Source: Thunnus maccoyii (taxonomy: Eukaryota > Chordata > Actinopteri > Scombriformes > Scombridae). From it: a stretch of DNA of 64,000 nt. The translations under genes and the position numbers were made by a program. Location of the stretch: positions 33,723,922 through 33,787,921 of the forward strand of contig NC_056538.1 of the NCBI RefSeq assembly GCF_910596095.1, read 5' to 3'. This document shows, piece after piece, positions 35,401 through 46,541 of this stretch. The notes beneath the pieces were generated by a model that saw nothing but the letters and a program-made list of their open reading frames with translations, did not search any database and was not told the DNA's origin. The stretch's first letter is position 1; the number at the start of each line of letters is the position of its first letter.

Positions 35401-37562
35401 CACTCACGTATTCACCTGCATGTGTTCAACCTTGTACAGCTTTGTTTGATGTATGTGTGCCTGGGTAATTTAGTTGTAGTACAGTAAGTTATTGATCAAA
35501 GCATTTGTCAACTTTGTTAATTCTGCTAAGGTTAAAAAACACTGTTATATCTTTAAAGAGAAGTCTTTTGTCATTATTATGTTTTATATATTGTGAAAAG
35601 TGGCTGATTGAGAGAGTCAGAGCTCGAATTCATACCTTCTTTGTTCACCTGTGAATGTTGATATCCCTCAGATATTAGCATTCTAGGTGACCTCTTTTAT
35701 GAGACTACTTTATTGTTTGGTTATTGGTCCTAGTTTCTGGGTGGTGCCCCGTAATTATTCATTCATATCAATACTTTTATTAGGTTTTATAAATAATAAT
35801 TGCCCCTGATAATTATTAATTATTTCTAATAACCAACTGTACTCCTCGCAGATCTGACAGCTGTGTCCCCCTTTGAGGCTCTCTAACAGTTGGTGCCCCA
35901 TATTATTAATTAATATTAAAATTACTTGATTTTATAATTCATAATTATCATAGATAATTATGAGGTTTAATTATCATAGATAATTATGAATTATTACCAA
36001 TTACCAAACACATTCCTACAAGATCCTACAGATTGGTGCCCCGTGTGAGGCTCTCGTAATATATCAGCCTTTTTTGCACCCAGAAATCTCTGCCTGTCCA
36101 TTGTAACTGAGCTGGGGGAAGTTCTGTCCCTATGTGAGCCAGTTCACTAAAGGAGGTAACCCCATGCACATGTGCTTCTTCCCCACCAACTGGAAGATTC
36201 ACCCCTTACTGGACAAGATGAGACTTCACCCATGTTCACCTGAACACAATCATTGGATCCGAGAGCAGACTGCTGCTGCAAACCAGCGCTCTCACTGCCT
36301 GCAGATGGAATAAAAGGATTTCATCATGGAGAGGTGGCTAACTTCTACGCCCCATTTTTCAACCAAGTCGACTACGCTATTTTCTCCACAACGCAAGTTG
36401 CTGTGAAACCGGCCAACAGAGTGCGTGGAGGGTCCCGTCAGCATCTGAACTGAGGAACTGAGCCGGACCAAAGACAGATTGAACATCCCTAGTAGACTCT
36501 GCATTTTACTTATGGTCTACAAATGAAGTGTGTAAAGGACCTTTTCAAAGATGGTGTTTTTATTTCATTTCTCCAGCTAAGGACAGACTTTAATATTCCT
36601 CTGTCCAATCTCTTTAGGCACTTTCATGTCTGCAGCTTTGTTAAAACACATTTCTTGCCATTCCTGAATCCACCACAGGGTGGCTGGATAGATGAGTTAC
36701 TGAATTTGAACCCTGCCTGCAAGGGCTTGGTATCCATCCTATATGAGAACATTCAAAGGACCGTTCTCCTGTCTCTTGGATATATAAGGAGGCAGTGGGA
36801 GGAGGAATTGCGGATAGTGATGTCAGACTCAGTTTAGCAGTTGGTGCACTTATCATCAGTATGATTCAGATGCAGGTTTTAGCAATTTAAGATGCTCCAT
36901 AGGCTCCATCTGTCCAGGAACAGGTTGGCTAGAATGTGCCTGGGGTGAGACCCTACTTGCCCCAGATGTAACCAAGAGCCAGCCAACCTCAGTCATATGT
37001 TTTGGGCATGTCCCAGATTAACTAAATTCTGGACAGATATATTCAGTACTTTTTCACTCATTTAAAGCAAAGATATCAGTCCTAAACCTCTGACCTCTAT
37101 CTTTGGTGTAACGCTAGATAAGATGCAGTTATCAACAAATCAGCCAGAGGCCATAGCTTTTTCCACATAATTGGCTAGACAACTGATTCTTTTTAGTTGG
37201 AAGACGGCATCGTCGCCATCCCATAAACGCTGGATGGAAGAGGTGTTGGCACTCCTCAAACTTGACTGTGTGTATATATGTGACAGAATGTGAAGGCATA
37301 TATATATGTTAGATGGCCAGTGTTGTCCTTTTTGTTTTATTTTTTGTGTTTGAATGTTTGCATAAAAATGGAAAAATTCAGTTAAAAATTTGAATCATAA
37401 CAGACTGTGATCCAAATATTTGAAACTCACCAGAAATACCAGACTGTAGGCCAGTGTGAAGTAGACGTGGCCTGAGGTGTCAACCTGTTCGCAGTGAGTC
37501 GGACCTTTGGCATGAGTCAGGTTGGTAACTAAGGACATGTTGAGCGATGAGGTCACTTCCAT
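32518..37562 (-). CDS. P2Y12/13/14-like G-protein-coupled receptor, array copy C (3 coding exons)
   Basis: Receptor of 347 aa; exons 37562-37431, 33525-33266 and 33169-32518, same intron positions and phases as A, B and D. The most divergent copy: N-terminus with N8MS and N14LT glycosylation sites and Cys24; TM1 LAYSLVFLVGLLLNGF; TM3 ends GRY (130-132) rather than NRY or DRY; TM3-ECL2 disulfide C106-C186; TM6 H265-L-G-L268; ECL3 Cys278; TM7 starts Ile288-Glu289; LDPLIY intact. Like B it lacks the basic residues at 6.55 and 7.35 that bind nucleotide in P2Y12-type receptors, but it keeps both extra cysteines. Intron 1 is 3.9 kb and full of elements; intron 2 is only 96 bp. The tail TKQTPSTDTRSNEGQLST is shared with B. 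Exon 1 lies 3.9 kb away, but its splice phase and TM1 continuity (LVFL then VGLL) support the join. Confidence 0.87.
34236..34640 (+). repeat. Direct repeat, copy 1, in intron 1 of receptor C
   Basis: TGCACCCAGAAATCCCTGCC through GAGGAACTGAGCC, about 405 bases, recurs at 36076-36480 in the same orientation. The two copies flank an LTR-like stretch. Confidence 0.75.
34680..36060 (+). mobile_element. LTR-like segment with TTGGTGCCCC motifs
   Basis: This AT-rich segment between the two 405-base direct repeats has GGTGCCCC three times (35743, 35895, 36034). The last, ATTGGTGCCCCGTGTGAGG, resembles a retroelement primer-binding context followed by a leader. It also contains a (CA)n run. A related piece lies inverted at about 47630-47740. 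No pol or gag frame is seen; the element type is inference. Confidence 0.4.
35351..35396 (+). repeat. (CA)n microsatellite
   Basis: Pure CA run of about 46 bases inside intron 1 of receptor C. Confidence 0.95.
36076..36480 (+). repeat. Direct repeat, copy 2, in intron 1 of receptor C
   Basis: Partner of 34236-34640: shares CTGCCTGTCCATTGTAACTG, AAGGAGGTAACCCCATGCAC and CAACCAAGTCGACT. Confidence 0.75.
36523..37388 (+). pseudogene. L1-type LINE ORF2 C-terminal fragment with 3' tail
   Basis: The frame 36523-36837 has LQLRTDFNIPLSNLFRH. Further on, in broken frames, come a HRLHLSRNRLARM block and CPRCNQEPANLSHMFWACPR at about 36957-37016. This Cys/His cluster (CxxC, SHMFWACP) near the C-terminus is typical of fish L1-clade ORF2. 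The tail ends near 37388 with an A-rich TGCATAAAAATGGAAAAA sequence. It is truncated, with several stops. Confidence 0.8.
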
Positions 37563-38597
37563 TCTTGTTTGTGGAGGTCCTAACAGAAGGGAGACAATTA
37601 TATGTAAAGTGTTAGGAAATTGTTTAAATGACATTTAAAACACAGGAACTGGTGGAAGCAAATCACCACAGCAACATCAAAAACACATAAAAAGGATTTC
37701 TGTGCATCTTCCAAGCCACTTGTTCAGCAATGAATAAAGTCTAACTTCTGTGATTTGACAAGTCACTGCAACAGTGAGCTGTAATTTCCTGGAACCTAAG
37801 TGTAAGAGAAAAGTCATTGTCTACCTTTTATGGTCCTTTGAGTCAGAACTCCATCTGACCACTGGTTTCCAAGTTACCAGAAGAACAGCAGCAACCCCTC
37901 CCCACACACCTTAAAGATCTGTATTCTGATGTTTTTTGACTCATTGTTTATAAATACAGTCTATTTTAAACATATCTGTGACATAACAGTCTATTTTAAA
38001 CATATCTGTGACATTTTATCAGAGTAGGTGCTCATTAATAAAGCAGATTTTATGTAAATAGCTTCGGAAACAGCCAGCTGGAGGACAGAGGGGAATCTGG
38101 GCTGTAAGAAAAGATGGATTTGAAGAACACTGACCTACATGAAAGTACATAAGCTGTTTTCAATAATCAAACATATCAATATCGGTGATCCTGGCCCTGT
38201 ATTACTTGGTATCGGATTGAAACCAAACTTTGTAGATTCCCTCACCCCTAATTCAAAGGTCATACATCACATCTTCTGTGTTTTCTTTTTGTTTTTCTTC
38301 TGTGCAGTAAGTACAACAGTACACATTCCTTCACGGATGTTTGTTTTCTAGCATCCTGATCAGCTTTAATGAGCCTACAGTGCCTCCTTGAAAACCACAT
38401 ATCTGGAGTTTAAATTGGAGGACTTGTTCTTATTTGCTCTCTTTTAACAATTGGATAATTTCAGATAGTAATCAGTTTACAACCTCATACATGATTTGTG
38501 CTGTTTTAAAATCTACCAAGTCTCTGAATTTTAGATCCTTTCATTTCCCGAACAGTGTGTTAGAAAAGAAAAGTACAAACTGACCAGCTGCACTCAC

Positions 38598-38700
38598 CTG
38601 TCTGTGTGTCTGATGTGGACGTGTGACATCTGCAGAAACACTCTGTTGTGTTTCTGATTGTCTAACAGTTTTGTGCTAGAAAGTTGATCATTTGCAAGTC
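38598..38700 (-). promoter_or_regulatory. Candidate 5' noncoding exon of receptor C
   Basis: Minus-strand ACACACAGACAG followed by GTGAGT (donor at 38597-38596) matches the donor context of the other three noncoding exons and lies 1.0 kb upstream of coding exon 1. The exon body is more diverged than in A, B and D. Confidence 0.5.
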
Positions 38701-39412
38701 AAAAAACAAAACATGAAAACAAAGCACAAAGACTGACACAATGCTGTTCACTGCTGCTGCTCTTCTGTCACAAGAAGAATATTGTATGTTAATGTAACAT
38801 GAACCAAGCACCGGCCTTCTAAGTTTTTTATCTACAATGTTTTAATTTATTTTGCTACTCAGGGATGCAGAGGTCTGTATTTGTTGTTGTTTTTAGATAT
38901 ATATTTATTATGTGCTCTTTTTTGCTCATATGTATGTTTGACTTGCACTGAACCGTGTAGAGACAATGTTTCATTAAACTATATGTGTGAATTCATGTGT
39001 GGTTGAAAATCAAATAAAGTCTTGAAAGTGAACATCATATTTTATCATCATGCTTCCTCTAAGTAAGAAATCCCTGTTGTGAAACTATATTTTGTGTTAA
39101 TTTAACATGTCCTGTAGTCTTCATATTTACAGTCTGCCCTTTGATATTGTTACCAACCTCAGTGCAGTCAGTCCATGTCCTGCTGAAGAGGTCCAGGAGT
39201 TATTCAACCAAAAATACAGTAAGAACATTTTTTGCTGCCGTTTGAGTCTGATGTAAAAACAAACCACCAACATGTCTTTAGTCTTATTTCACAATATCTA
39301 CATTTCAGATGTTTTATCAGCAATTTACTTACAAAATGTGTTGAATACAAATACATGCAAAACAAAACAATGTGCTTCACAAAAGATGAAAAGTGAACAC
39401 TGAAATATATAA

Positions 39413-39460
<48 letters not shown>

Positions 39461-39686
39461 AATGAAAGATAAGATGCTAAGATAAGATTGAAAAGATAAG
39501 TAAAGATGTTCAGACACATTCATATCTTTGTCAGTGTACAAAAGTTAAAAAGCTTTTATTTTAGTGGCTACATGATAAATACCAGACACGTATCGACTGA
39601 ACACTGGTCTCTAATTTTTTTTGGTTGCTTACCTGTGCATCAAGAGCACCTGTCAGATCCTGATGCTTTTATTACTTACATGTGCA
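38701..39686. other. Upstream region of receptor C, partly shared with D
   Basis: 39325-39412 matches 55130-55215 and 39495-39565 matches 60838-60912, showing that the C and D upstream regions are paralogous. A (GATA)n run is at 39413-39460. No gene is seen. Confidence 0.6.
39413..39460 (+). repeat. (ATAG)n microsatellite
   Basis: About eleven ATAG units. In the D block the corresponding point is where the Tc1 remnant and L2 element lie. Confidence 0.95.
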
Positions 39687-40317
39687 CAGTGGTGGGAAGT
39701 AAGTAAGTACTGTACTTACGTACACTTTGAGGTATTTGTACTTTACTTGAGTATTTCCATGTGATGCTACTTTCTACATTTCAGAGGGAAATATTGTACT
39801 TTCTACTCCACTACATTTATTTGACAGCTTTAGTTACTTTTCAGATGAAGATTTGACACAATGGATAATATAACAAGCTTTTAAAATACAACACATTGTT
39901 ACAGATGAAACCAGTGGTTTCCAACCTTTTAAGCTTTTGACGTCTTACAAAAAGCAGTGTGTAGTCGGGGTCACATTTCACATGTCTATGAGTTGTTAAC
40001 AGCTCCACCAAATAGTGATTTTTCCCTCTAAACTTCTCACATTCTTTCATTTCAATTAATGTTCAAATGATCCAATATTTCAGCAAAAATCAAAGATTAG
40101 AGAAAAAGTCAGAAAACTGAAAACAGATTTGTGTGTCAGAACTTTGTTTTTTCTTCTTTCCTCTCCCATTAATCATCTCACGGCCCCTCAGATTTATCTG
40201 CTGATCCTTTGGAGGGGCCCGACCCCTAGGTTGGGAACCACTGGACTAAACTAGCTAACTGTATCTAAAGTAGTTGAAACTAGCTCCACCTCCAGCAGCT
40301 ACAACAGTAACATGCTG
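39687..40317 (+). mobile_element. Non-autonomous hAT-like composite element, copy 3 (short form, right end cut)
   Basis: Starts CAGTGGTGGGAAGTAAG at 39687 and contains the nested CCAGTGGTTTCCAACC ... GGTTGGGAACCACTGG unit. It lacks the 0.75-kb internal segment of copies 1 and 2. At CATGC (40315) it is interrupted by the retroviral LTR. Confidence 0.8.
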
Positions 40318-43210
40318 TGTTGTGGAAATTTTCTCTCGAGAAAGAAGGCACATGGAGACATAAAGAAAGCATTAAACATTGTTACTTGTTGAAGCAGTTG
40401 TAAACACTGTACAATCCATCACATCATCAGTAACAATTATACAAATGTCCACACGCAAACAAAAATACAATCATCTTGTATCTTTGGAGAGAAAGCATGT
40501 TGTTCAGCTGGCCCTTTCTCTAAAGATTGTGAACTCAAACTTGACAGCTTTATACCTCTCCAGAAGCAAAGCTAAAAACAGTCTGGTCCCTAAATGGACA
40601 CTTCCACAAACCATTACACCTTCTTACAAACAAGTATGGTCTCTAAAACAGTAGGCTTAAGACAAAGATATCTCTAGCTAACCCCAGAGGTCAGCAAGCA
40701 ACCCTCAGATAGAAACAGGTTCAAGAGTTCAACTAGCCTAGGAGTAGGATTTCTTCACCAACATGTGTCCCCAAAATGACAATGACATTACATCACATTC
40801 AGTTGATAACAAACATTGACTCCTTAGTTTTAAAACATTTGTAACATATATACAAAATGTGCATATCAGAACTCAAGAGACCCCAAACTCAATATATTTT
40901 CCTTGAAACCTAAACACCTAAACACTTCATCATCATTACATTGCAACAAAAACACTACATCTGATGTAAAATTAAACCTCTTTCAACACATTCCAAAAAG
41001 GTAAACATGACATGCCGTTTTGACAACCCACAAATCCTTGACTCTTCTTACATTAAGACATTCTCAAACATGGAACTGCATGTATTATACAACACTCAGT
41101 GTACAATAACTAGATGAAAAGTGTCCCATGATGATGAACAATGTCCCTTGCTGCGATGTTTCTCCTTGTCCCAGAGTCATATACCTGGGTTCAATAGTGA
41201 CGATCTTACCAAACCTCTAAACACTGTCCCAGAAACTTGATTTTGCTTGTCCCAGCCTTGTGAGAACAACTCTTGCAGTCAGAGTTCAAGCAGGCTCTTC
41301 TCAGAACCAGTCTTGCTCAGACCCTTGCAGCCACTAGCTTATAGCAAGTGTTGAATCAAGTCCTTTTGTCCTCGTATTACACCAGGCTTATCCACACGAC
41401 CCTCCTGGTCCTTCCTGTGGCTTCCTCACAGCCCTGGTGCCCCAAAGCAGCTTCAGTTTTGCTGTCCAAACTCAGTTCAGTGTCGTTCATGACTACATGC
41501 CTTCATGTGAAGGAATTGGGGGAAGAGTTGGCCTCTCTGCTTACTCTGTCCCACAAAACCTTTCAAAATGACTTGACACTCGATGACGTCTTCAACAGTC
41601 CCATTTCGTCCAACCAAACTATCCAAAACTCAAACACAGTCAATTAATAACAACATCACAGTTGAAACACGACTTAAAGACAGTTGAAACAGGTGTGGGC
41701 CGAAGCTACAGCATGTAATGTCTACCCTTTTAACACACATCATGTTTAACCGTGCAATGCAACAACAAAACAGTTATACACAAATTCTATATCAGAGTTG
41801 TAGGTCTCTTCAGTTCCTCACTGATTCCCTCCTGTGTTTCATAATCTAAGCACATCTCCATCATCAGAAAGAGCCTAATCATGTGATGCATCAATAAAAC
41901 AAACCCTTGTACAAATTCATGGTTCTTTCAATTCAATTCTTGATCAGACAACTTCTAACCAAGACAAAACTCTTGTACAACTACTTAAACAAAAACAATA
42001 TCCAACAACTTTGGTTTCTTACTTAAGACCTATTTTTTTTTATCTCAGATTCCTAAGAGAAGCATGTTGTAGACTCCCATATTGAGGAAATCCTGAATTC
42101 TTATGCCACTTTGGCAACAGAGCCATCATAACTCACTTTTCTTTTCTTTTTTTTTATTCATTTTATGTTTTTTCCACTTTTCCTTCACTCTCCCGAGTTG
42201 AACAACTTCTTGCTAACATTTGCTTTGGAAAGTTAAATCTTTTCTGAACTCTCCTCTCATTAACTTCTTTGCAGGTAGGAGCTGCAGACACATACCTGCA
42301 CGGCAAAATGCAACCCAGGAAAATAAAAGAAAAACTGTGTACACATTACAGCACAGACTTTAACCTTGCTTTAGCGCTTTTCCACAATTTACGCAGGCTC
42401 ACATATTGATAGAACTCTGATCTCACCCCGTATTTTAGGCCTTTTTGGGGACTCTAACCCCTTTTATTTCTATGGCTTTTGGTTACGCAGGCTCACATAT
42501 TGATGGAACTCTGATCTCACCTCGTATTGTACGCAGGCTCACATTTGTTGTTCCCGATCTTACCTCACACTTTTAGCCCAGGGGACTCTAACCCCTATTA
42601 GCTCTTATCAAGGACTCTAACCTTGAAAGGGACCCTGGCAGCGGACTCTAACCCTGCCTCTTTTCTGTGCACTTTTTAGGCAAGAGAACACTTTTCTCTC
42701 ACTTTAGGCAAATTCCCTAGGAATTCCCTCTCTAAGCTTAGAGTATCTATGACGCCATTAAAACGTCAACAACCACCAATGCATGCCTTCGAACTAAACT
42801 CCTTTCTTTTCCCTAAAAATTTTGGAAGCAAATAACAAATGCAATTTCCACAGAATTAATCACAATTACCAACAAACCAAAGATTGCTTACCACTGTCCC
42901 CATTTCCTGGAAGGTGACCCCAGCCTTTTTGCAAAAAGACCATAACTTACATAGGTCCCCGAGGTTTCTGCAATCTCCTAGGATCGGTCCTGGCCACTGG
43001 ACAGGTCAACTCTCCCAGGAAAAAGGTCAGTGGGTTAGCATCCCGGACGAGCCCCCAAATGTTGTGGAAATTTTCTCTCGAGAAAGAAGGCACATGGAGA
43101 CATAAAGAAAATATTAAACATTGTTACTTGTTGAAGCAGTTGTAAACACTGTACAATCCATCACATCATCAGTAAAAATTATACAAATGTCCAAACACAA
43201 ACAAAAATAC
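40318..43210 (-). mobile_element. Endogenous retrovirus remnant with tRNA-Pro-type primer-binding site
   Basis: A 150-base direct repeat starting TGTTGTGGAAATTTTCTC lies at 40318-40468 and 43060-43210; these are the LTR ends read on the minus strand. Immediately inside the right copy, minus-strand TGGGGGCTCGTCCGGGAT (43057-43040) is the primer-binding site for tRNA-Pro used by many gamma- and epsilon-like retroviruses. The right (5') LTR is cut at 43210. Between the LTRs no gag, pol or env frame is recognisable, and the leader at 42390-42700 contains repeated motifs. It is a dead, internally deleted copy; the extent of the left LTR is not defined. Confidence 0.75.
42391..42660. repeat. Short repeats in the retroviral leader
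   Basis: ACGCAGGCTCACAT occurs three times (42391, 42485, 42531), and GGACTCTAACCC or close variants five times (about 42449, 42583, 42610, 42645). Confidence 0.75.
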
Positions 43211-44226
43211 AAGACTTTGTTCTCAGATCTCAGCAATTAAGTTGAGTACTATGTTATCAGAATGGTTAGAAATGACGGACAAAACTAGGAGTTTTAATAA
43301 ACTGTTAAATGATCCTTTAACTAATAACAGAACATCTCTGCAGGAGATATCATTGTCACACAGATTTATTTAAAATCATGTACAAACAATACAAGGCTTC
43401 AACCGTCAGCTACAAAATGTACAAGCAGAACAGCAGGAGTACAAAACTGAAAGCAGAAAGAGCCGAAAGGTACAAAGGTTCCTCTGTGTGTGTGTGTGTG
43501 TTTTGTGATACTGTATGTATGGAAATAAGTAACAAAAGGATGTTTTCTTTCTTTCTCAATAAAGAATAAAAAGCAAGAATCAAACTATATACAAACAGAG
43601 ATTTTGTGTGAAATGACAAGATGCTTGTTATGTGAACACACTGCGGCAGCGTCGGTGTGAAAGACTGTTGTTCACACTGATCTGATATGAGGTGAGTTGT
43701 GTTGACACTGCAAACAGGCTTCAGTTTGACCGAAACCAGGAAAACAGCTGCGTCACCAAATACAATAAAAACTCTATCGAATTTGGTGTGAAAAATGGAA
43801 GGTTTGTAACTTCTTCTGTACATCTATTAGAAACCTATTTAACATAAATGTATTTTTAACATATTTGAATGTGCTTAACCAAAGGCATTGGAATGTAAAA
43901 TTTAAATCTCAATATATTATATGAAACATACTGTTTTTTGGTCAGTTTATTTGAAGAGAATTGATTGGCTGTAGTTCCTGTCACTGTTTGTTAAAAGTTT
44001 TGATCTTCTGAAGGTCCTTTGATTGTTTTTCTCCCCCTAATGGTGGAACATGATTATCTAATCACCATCAGCTGTGTTACTAGGGTGTGGCCTATATAAC
44101 ATACCCGTGCCTGTGTCCTAATATGATTGTTGAATTTGAAGAAGACCTGAGGGCCGAAACATCATTCGAATAGGAGAGAAATACAAATGAAGCCAGAGTG
44201 TGTGTGCAACACTTTTTTCCTGCTCT
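43211..44226. other. Spacer 3' of receptor D
   Basis: No gene. 44130-44180 contains GAAGAAGACCTGAGGGCCGAAAC, a phrase common near the ends of Penelope-like elements of fish; this is a weak assignment. The block shared with the 3' flank of receptor A starts at about 44226. Confidence 0.4.
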
Positions 44227-44268
44227 CAGTAAGAAAAATATAGAAAATCACCAGACTGATCCTTTAAG

Positions 44269-46135
44269 TTACAGCCCATCGGTTTGTCTTGTTGAAGTGT
44301 TAAACGATGCCTCACTGTCTGTGGCTCTCGGCTGCCCTTCACTGTGCCTCCTTGCCTTCTTGCTATGTGGACGGCTCAGCTGAGCCCGGAACGCCTCACA
44401 AAAGATGAGGTAGATTAGTGGATCCAGGCAGATGTTGAGAACTGACAACAGGATGGTCGTCTCCTTCACGTAGTACAACATCAGGCTCAAAGAGCACCGT
44501 TTACTCAGGAAGGTGTAGGGAAGGCGAACCAGGTGGTACGGCACGAAACAAATGCAGAAGACGCTGACCAGCACCAACATTTTCTTGCGTGACCTCATGA
44601 GCTTCTTGCAGCTGGAGGATGCCGGCTGCCTCTGCTGTGCCAGCAACACACTGCGGGAGGCGCTGTAGTAGAAGAAGACCAGGGAGACGAAGATGAACAG
44701 GAAGATGGCAGAGGAGCAGATGTGGATGATTTTGTAGAACACAATGACCTGGGCGCTTAGCAAGGCGTCACAGGTGTCAGGGACAATGGTCAACTGTGGT
44801 TTGGTGAGGAGCGACAGGGTGATATCGAAGGTCATAATGGCCAGGAGGAAAACCCAGGTTACCGTGGAGATGATGCGGGCAGCCTGCACTGTCTGAAGGA
44901 TGTGATTTCCTAAAGGATAGATGATCTTCAGATACCTGGAGAGAAGAGAGGCAGGCGTCAGCAGATTATTTCACTGATTAACAGTGATACAAATAATCAA
45001 ACCACATATTTCATGAGGAATGAAGATTCTAATATTAGTTCTAGAGGAGAGGACCAGCTCTTTACTCCTGCAATGATACAAGGACATGGAGAAAGCTCAT
45101 GAACATTTCAGCTTGCAGGAGTTCCAATGTGCTTGAATTCTATGTCTGTGCATATGGGAAGATAAACTCACTTGAATTTGTATATTGTAAAATGTAACTT
45201 GTTTCAAATTAAGAATATGGGTGAAAGGGCTGAATTCATAGTTTAGGTTAAGTTAACAAATACAAATAGCTCTTCTAACGCAAACCAAAGTTATCTTGAC
45301 TAAATTTTGCATGTTGTATAAACCCCTGGTCTTCATTCAGTGGATTCAGATCTGTTAATTTATTGAACTGCACAGGTTGTTGTTTGAAATTGTAAATGTA
45401 ATTCAGATGAAATTCAGTTTTCATCTGTATTTTCTGAATTTGAAGTCAGTTTTTCATTTGACTGTAAGAACTTACAGCTGTAGTTACTGCTGTTGCTCTG
45501 TAGAGTCAGTATAAAGATAATATGCAGGAATATAAAAACAGACAATAAAGCAATAAAATATTTATAAAAAGTGTTAACTGTGCTGATAAACTGCATAGTT
45601 TGTTGGAGTCTAGGGTGGGGGATCTACCTGTTAGCAGCGATGTAGCCCATGAACAGGATGCTGGCGTACATGTTGAGGTAAAAGGTGGAAGCTCCAAAGT
45701 TGCAGTAGACCAGGTGGAAGGTGATGGAGCTGTTGGTGTAGTTGATGATGCGGAAGGGGAGGTAAAGGCAGAGCAGGAAGTCAGCGGCTGCCAGGTTCTT
45801 CAGGTAGACCATCATGATCCTGGATACCTGCTGCTGAGCTGAGCAGAAGTAAACCTTCATGGTGAAGCTGTTGAGGACCAAACCCACCTGGAGAGGAAAC
45901 AGGAGGAACTCAGGACAGGTTTTTAAGAGATTAACATGTGTGCTGATTAGCATACGGAGGAGGAGGAAATGTGACTGTAATGTGAATATTTGACACTCAC
46001 CAGAAACACCAGACTGTAGACCGGCATGAAGAAGAGGTGGGCTGATGTGTCGACCTGATCACAGTGAGTCATATTATCATCATTGTCGGTTTGGTTGATG
46101 ACTGAGGTCACTCCTTCTCCTACCAGGTCACCCAT
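44269..46135 (-). CDS. P2Y12/13/14-like G-protein-coupled receptor, array copy D (3 coding exons)
   Basis: Receptor of 353 aa; exons 46135-46001, 45887-45628 and 44935-44269, phases 0 and 2. This copy keeps the most P2Y12-group binding features: TM6 CFVPYH266-L-V-R269-LPY, aligning with the H-x-x-R motif, and TM7 K289-E290-TTILL, aligning with the K-E-x-x-L motif. N-terminal Cys25 and ECL3 Cys279 are both present, as is the TM3-ECL2 disulfide C107-C187. NRY at 131-133 replaces DRY; TM7 ends LDPLIY. Glycosylation sites are at N14 and N21. Exons 1-2 and the two short introns are closest to B; the tail (RPHSKKARRHSEGQP) and 3' flank are closest to A. If any copy retains nucleotide or nucleotide-sugar binding, this is the best candidate. 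Its first intron (46150-54037) is 7.9 kb because of nested insertions. Confidence 0.9.
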
Positions 46136-46321
46136 GTTTGTGGAGGTTCTAAGAAGGGTGAACACAATTATATCATCTTTATAGTGTTAAATATAGTTTC
46201 ACACATTAACTATGTATCCTACTGAACCATCAGCTGACTTTATCATTACACATGTAAGACAGGAAGAGGCCTTGTGGATTAAATCTAAAGTGAGTCCAGG
46301 TGCCCTTTGTTAAGCATGTCT

Positions 46322-46541
46322 TTCAGCAGTCAAGTGTCCATATGAACAGTGAAAGAGGTTTTCCTCGCTGTAATCATTCCTCCTGTTCATACTGGATATT
46401 AAAAGATCCCCTTCAAATGTGCTTTCAATGTAAGTGATGGAGGCCAAAATCCACAGTGTGTCCACACAGTCATTTAAAAGTTGATTTGAAGCTTATATGA
46501 GGCTTCAGCAGTCTGAGTTAGTCATATCAAGTGGATATCTG
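46322..46541. mobile_element. Palindromic MITE, left half, interrupted
   Basis: Same family as 19164-19742. It stops after GTGGATATCTG and resumes at 49857 with CATCTGCCACATTTACAGTC; the ATCTG at both edges could be a target duplication of the intervening 3.3 kb. Confidence 0.65.

Noticed and set aside
43040-43057. Match to the 3' end of tRNA-Pro as part of a tRNA gene
   Set aside because: Only 18 bases, adjacent to an LTR edge, with no tRNA body; it is a retroviral primer-binding site.
44130-44185. GAAGAAGACCTGAGGGCCGAAAC as a possible hammerhead ribozyme of a Penelope-like element
   Set aside because: GAAAC-like end present, but no CTGATGA core was found, so ribozyme folding is not supported; kept only as a weak Penelope-like hint.
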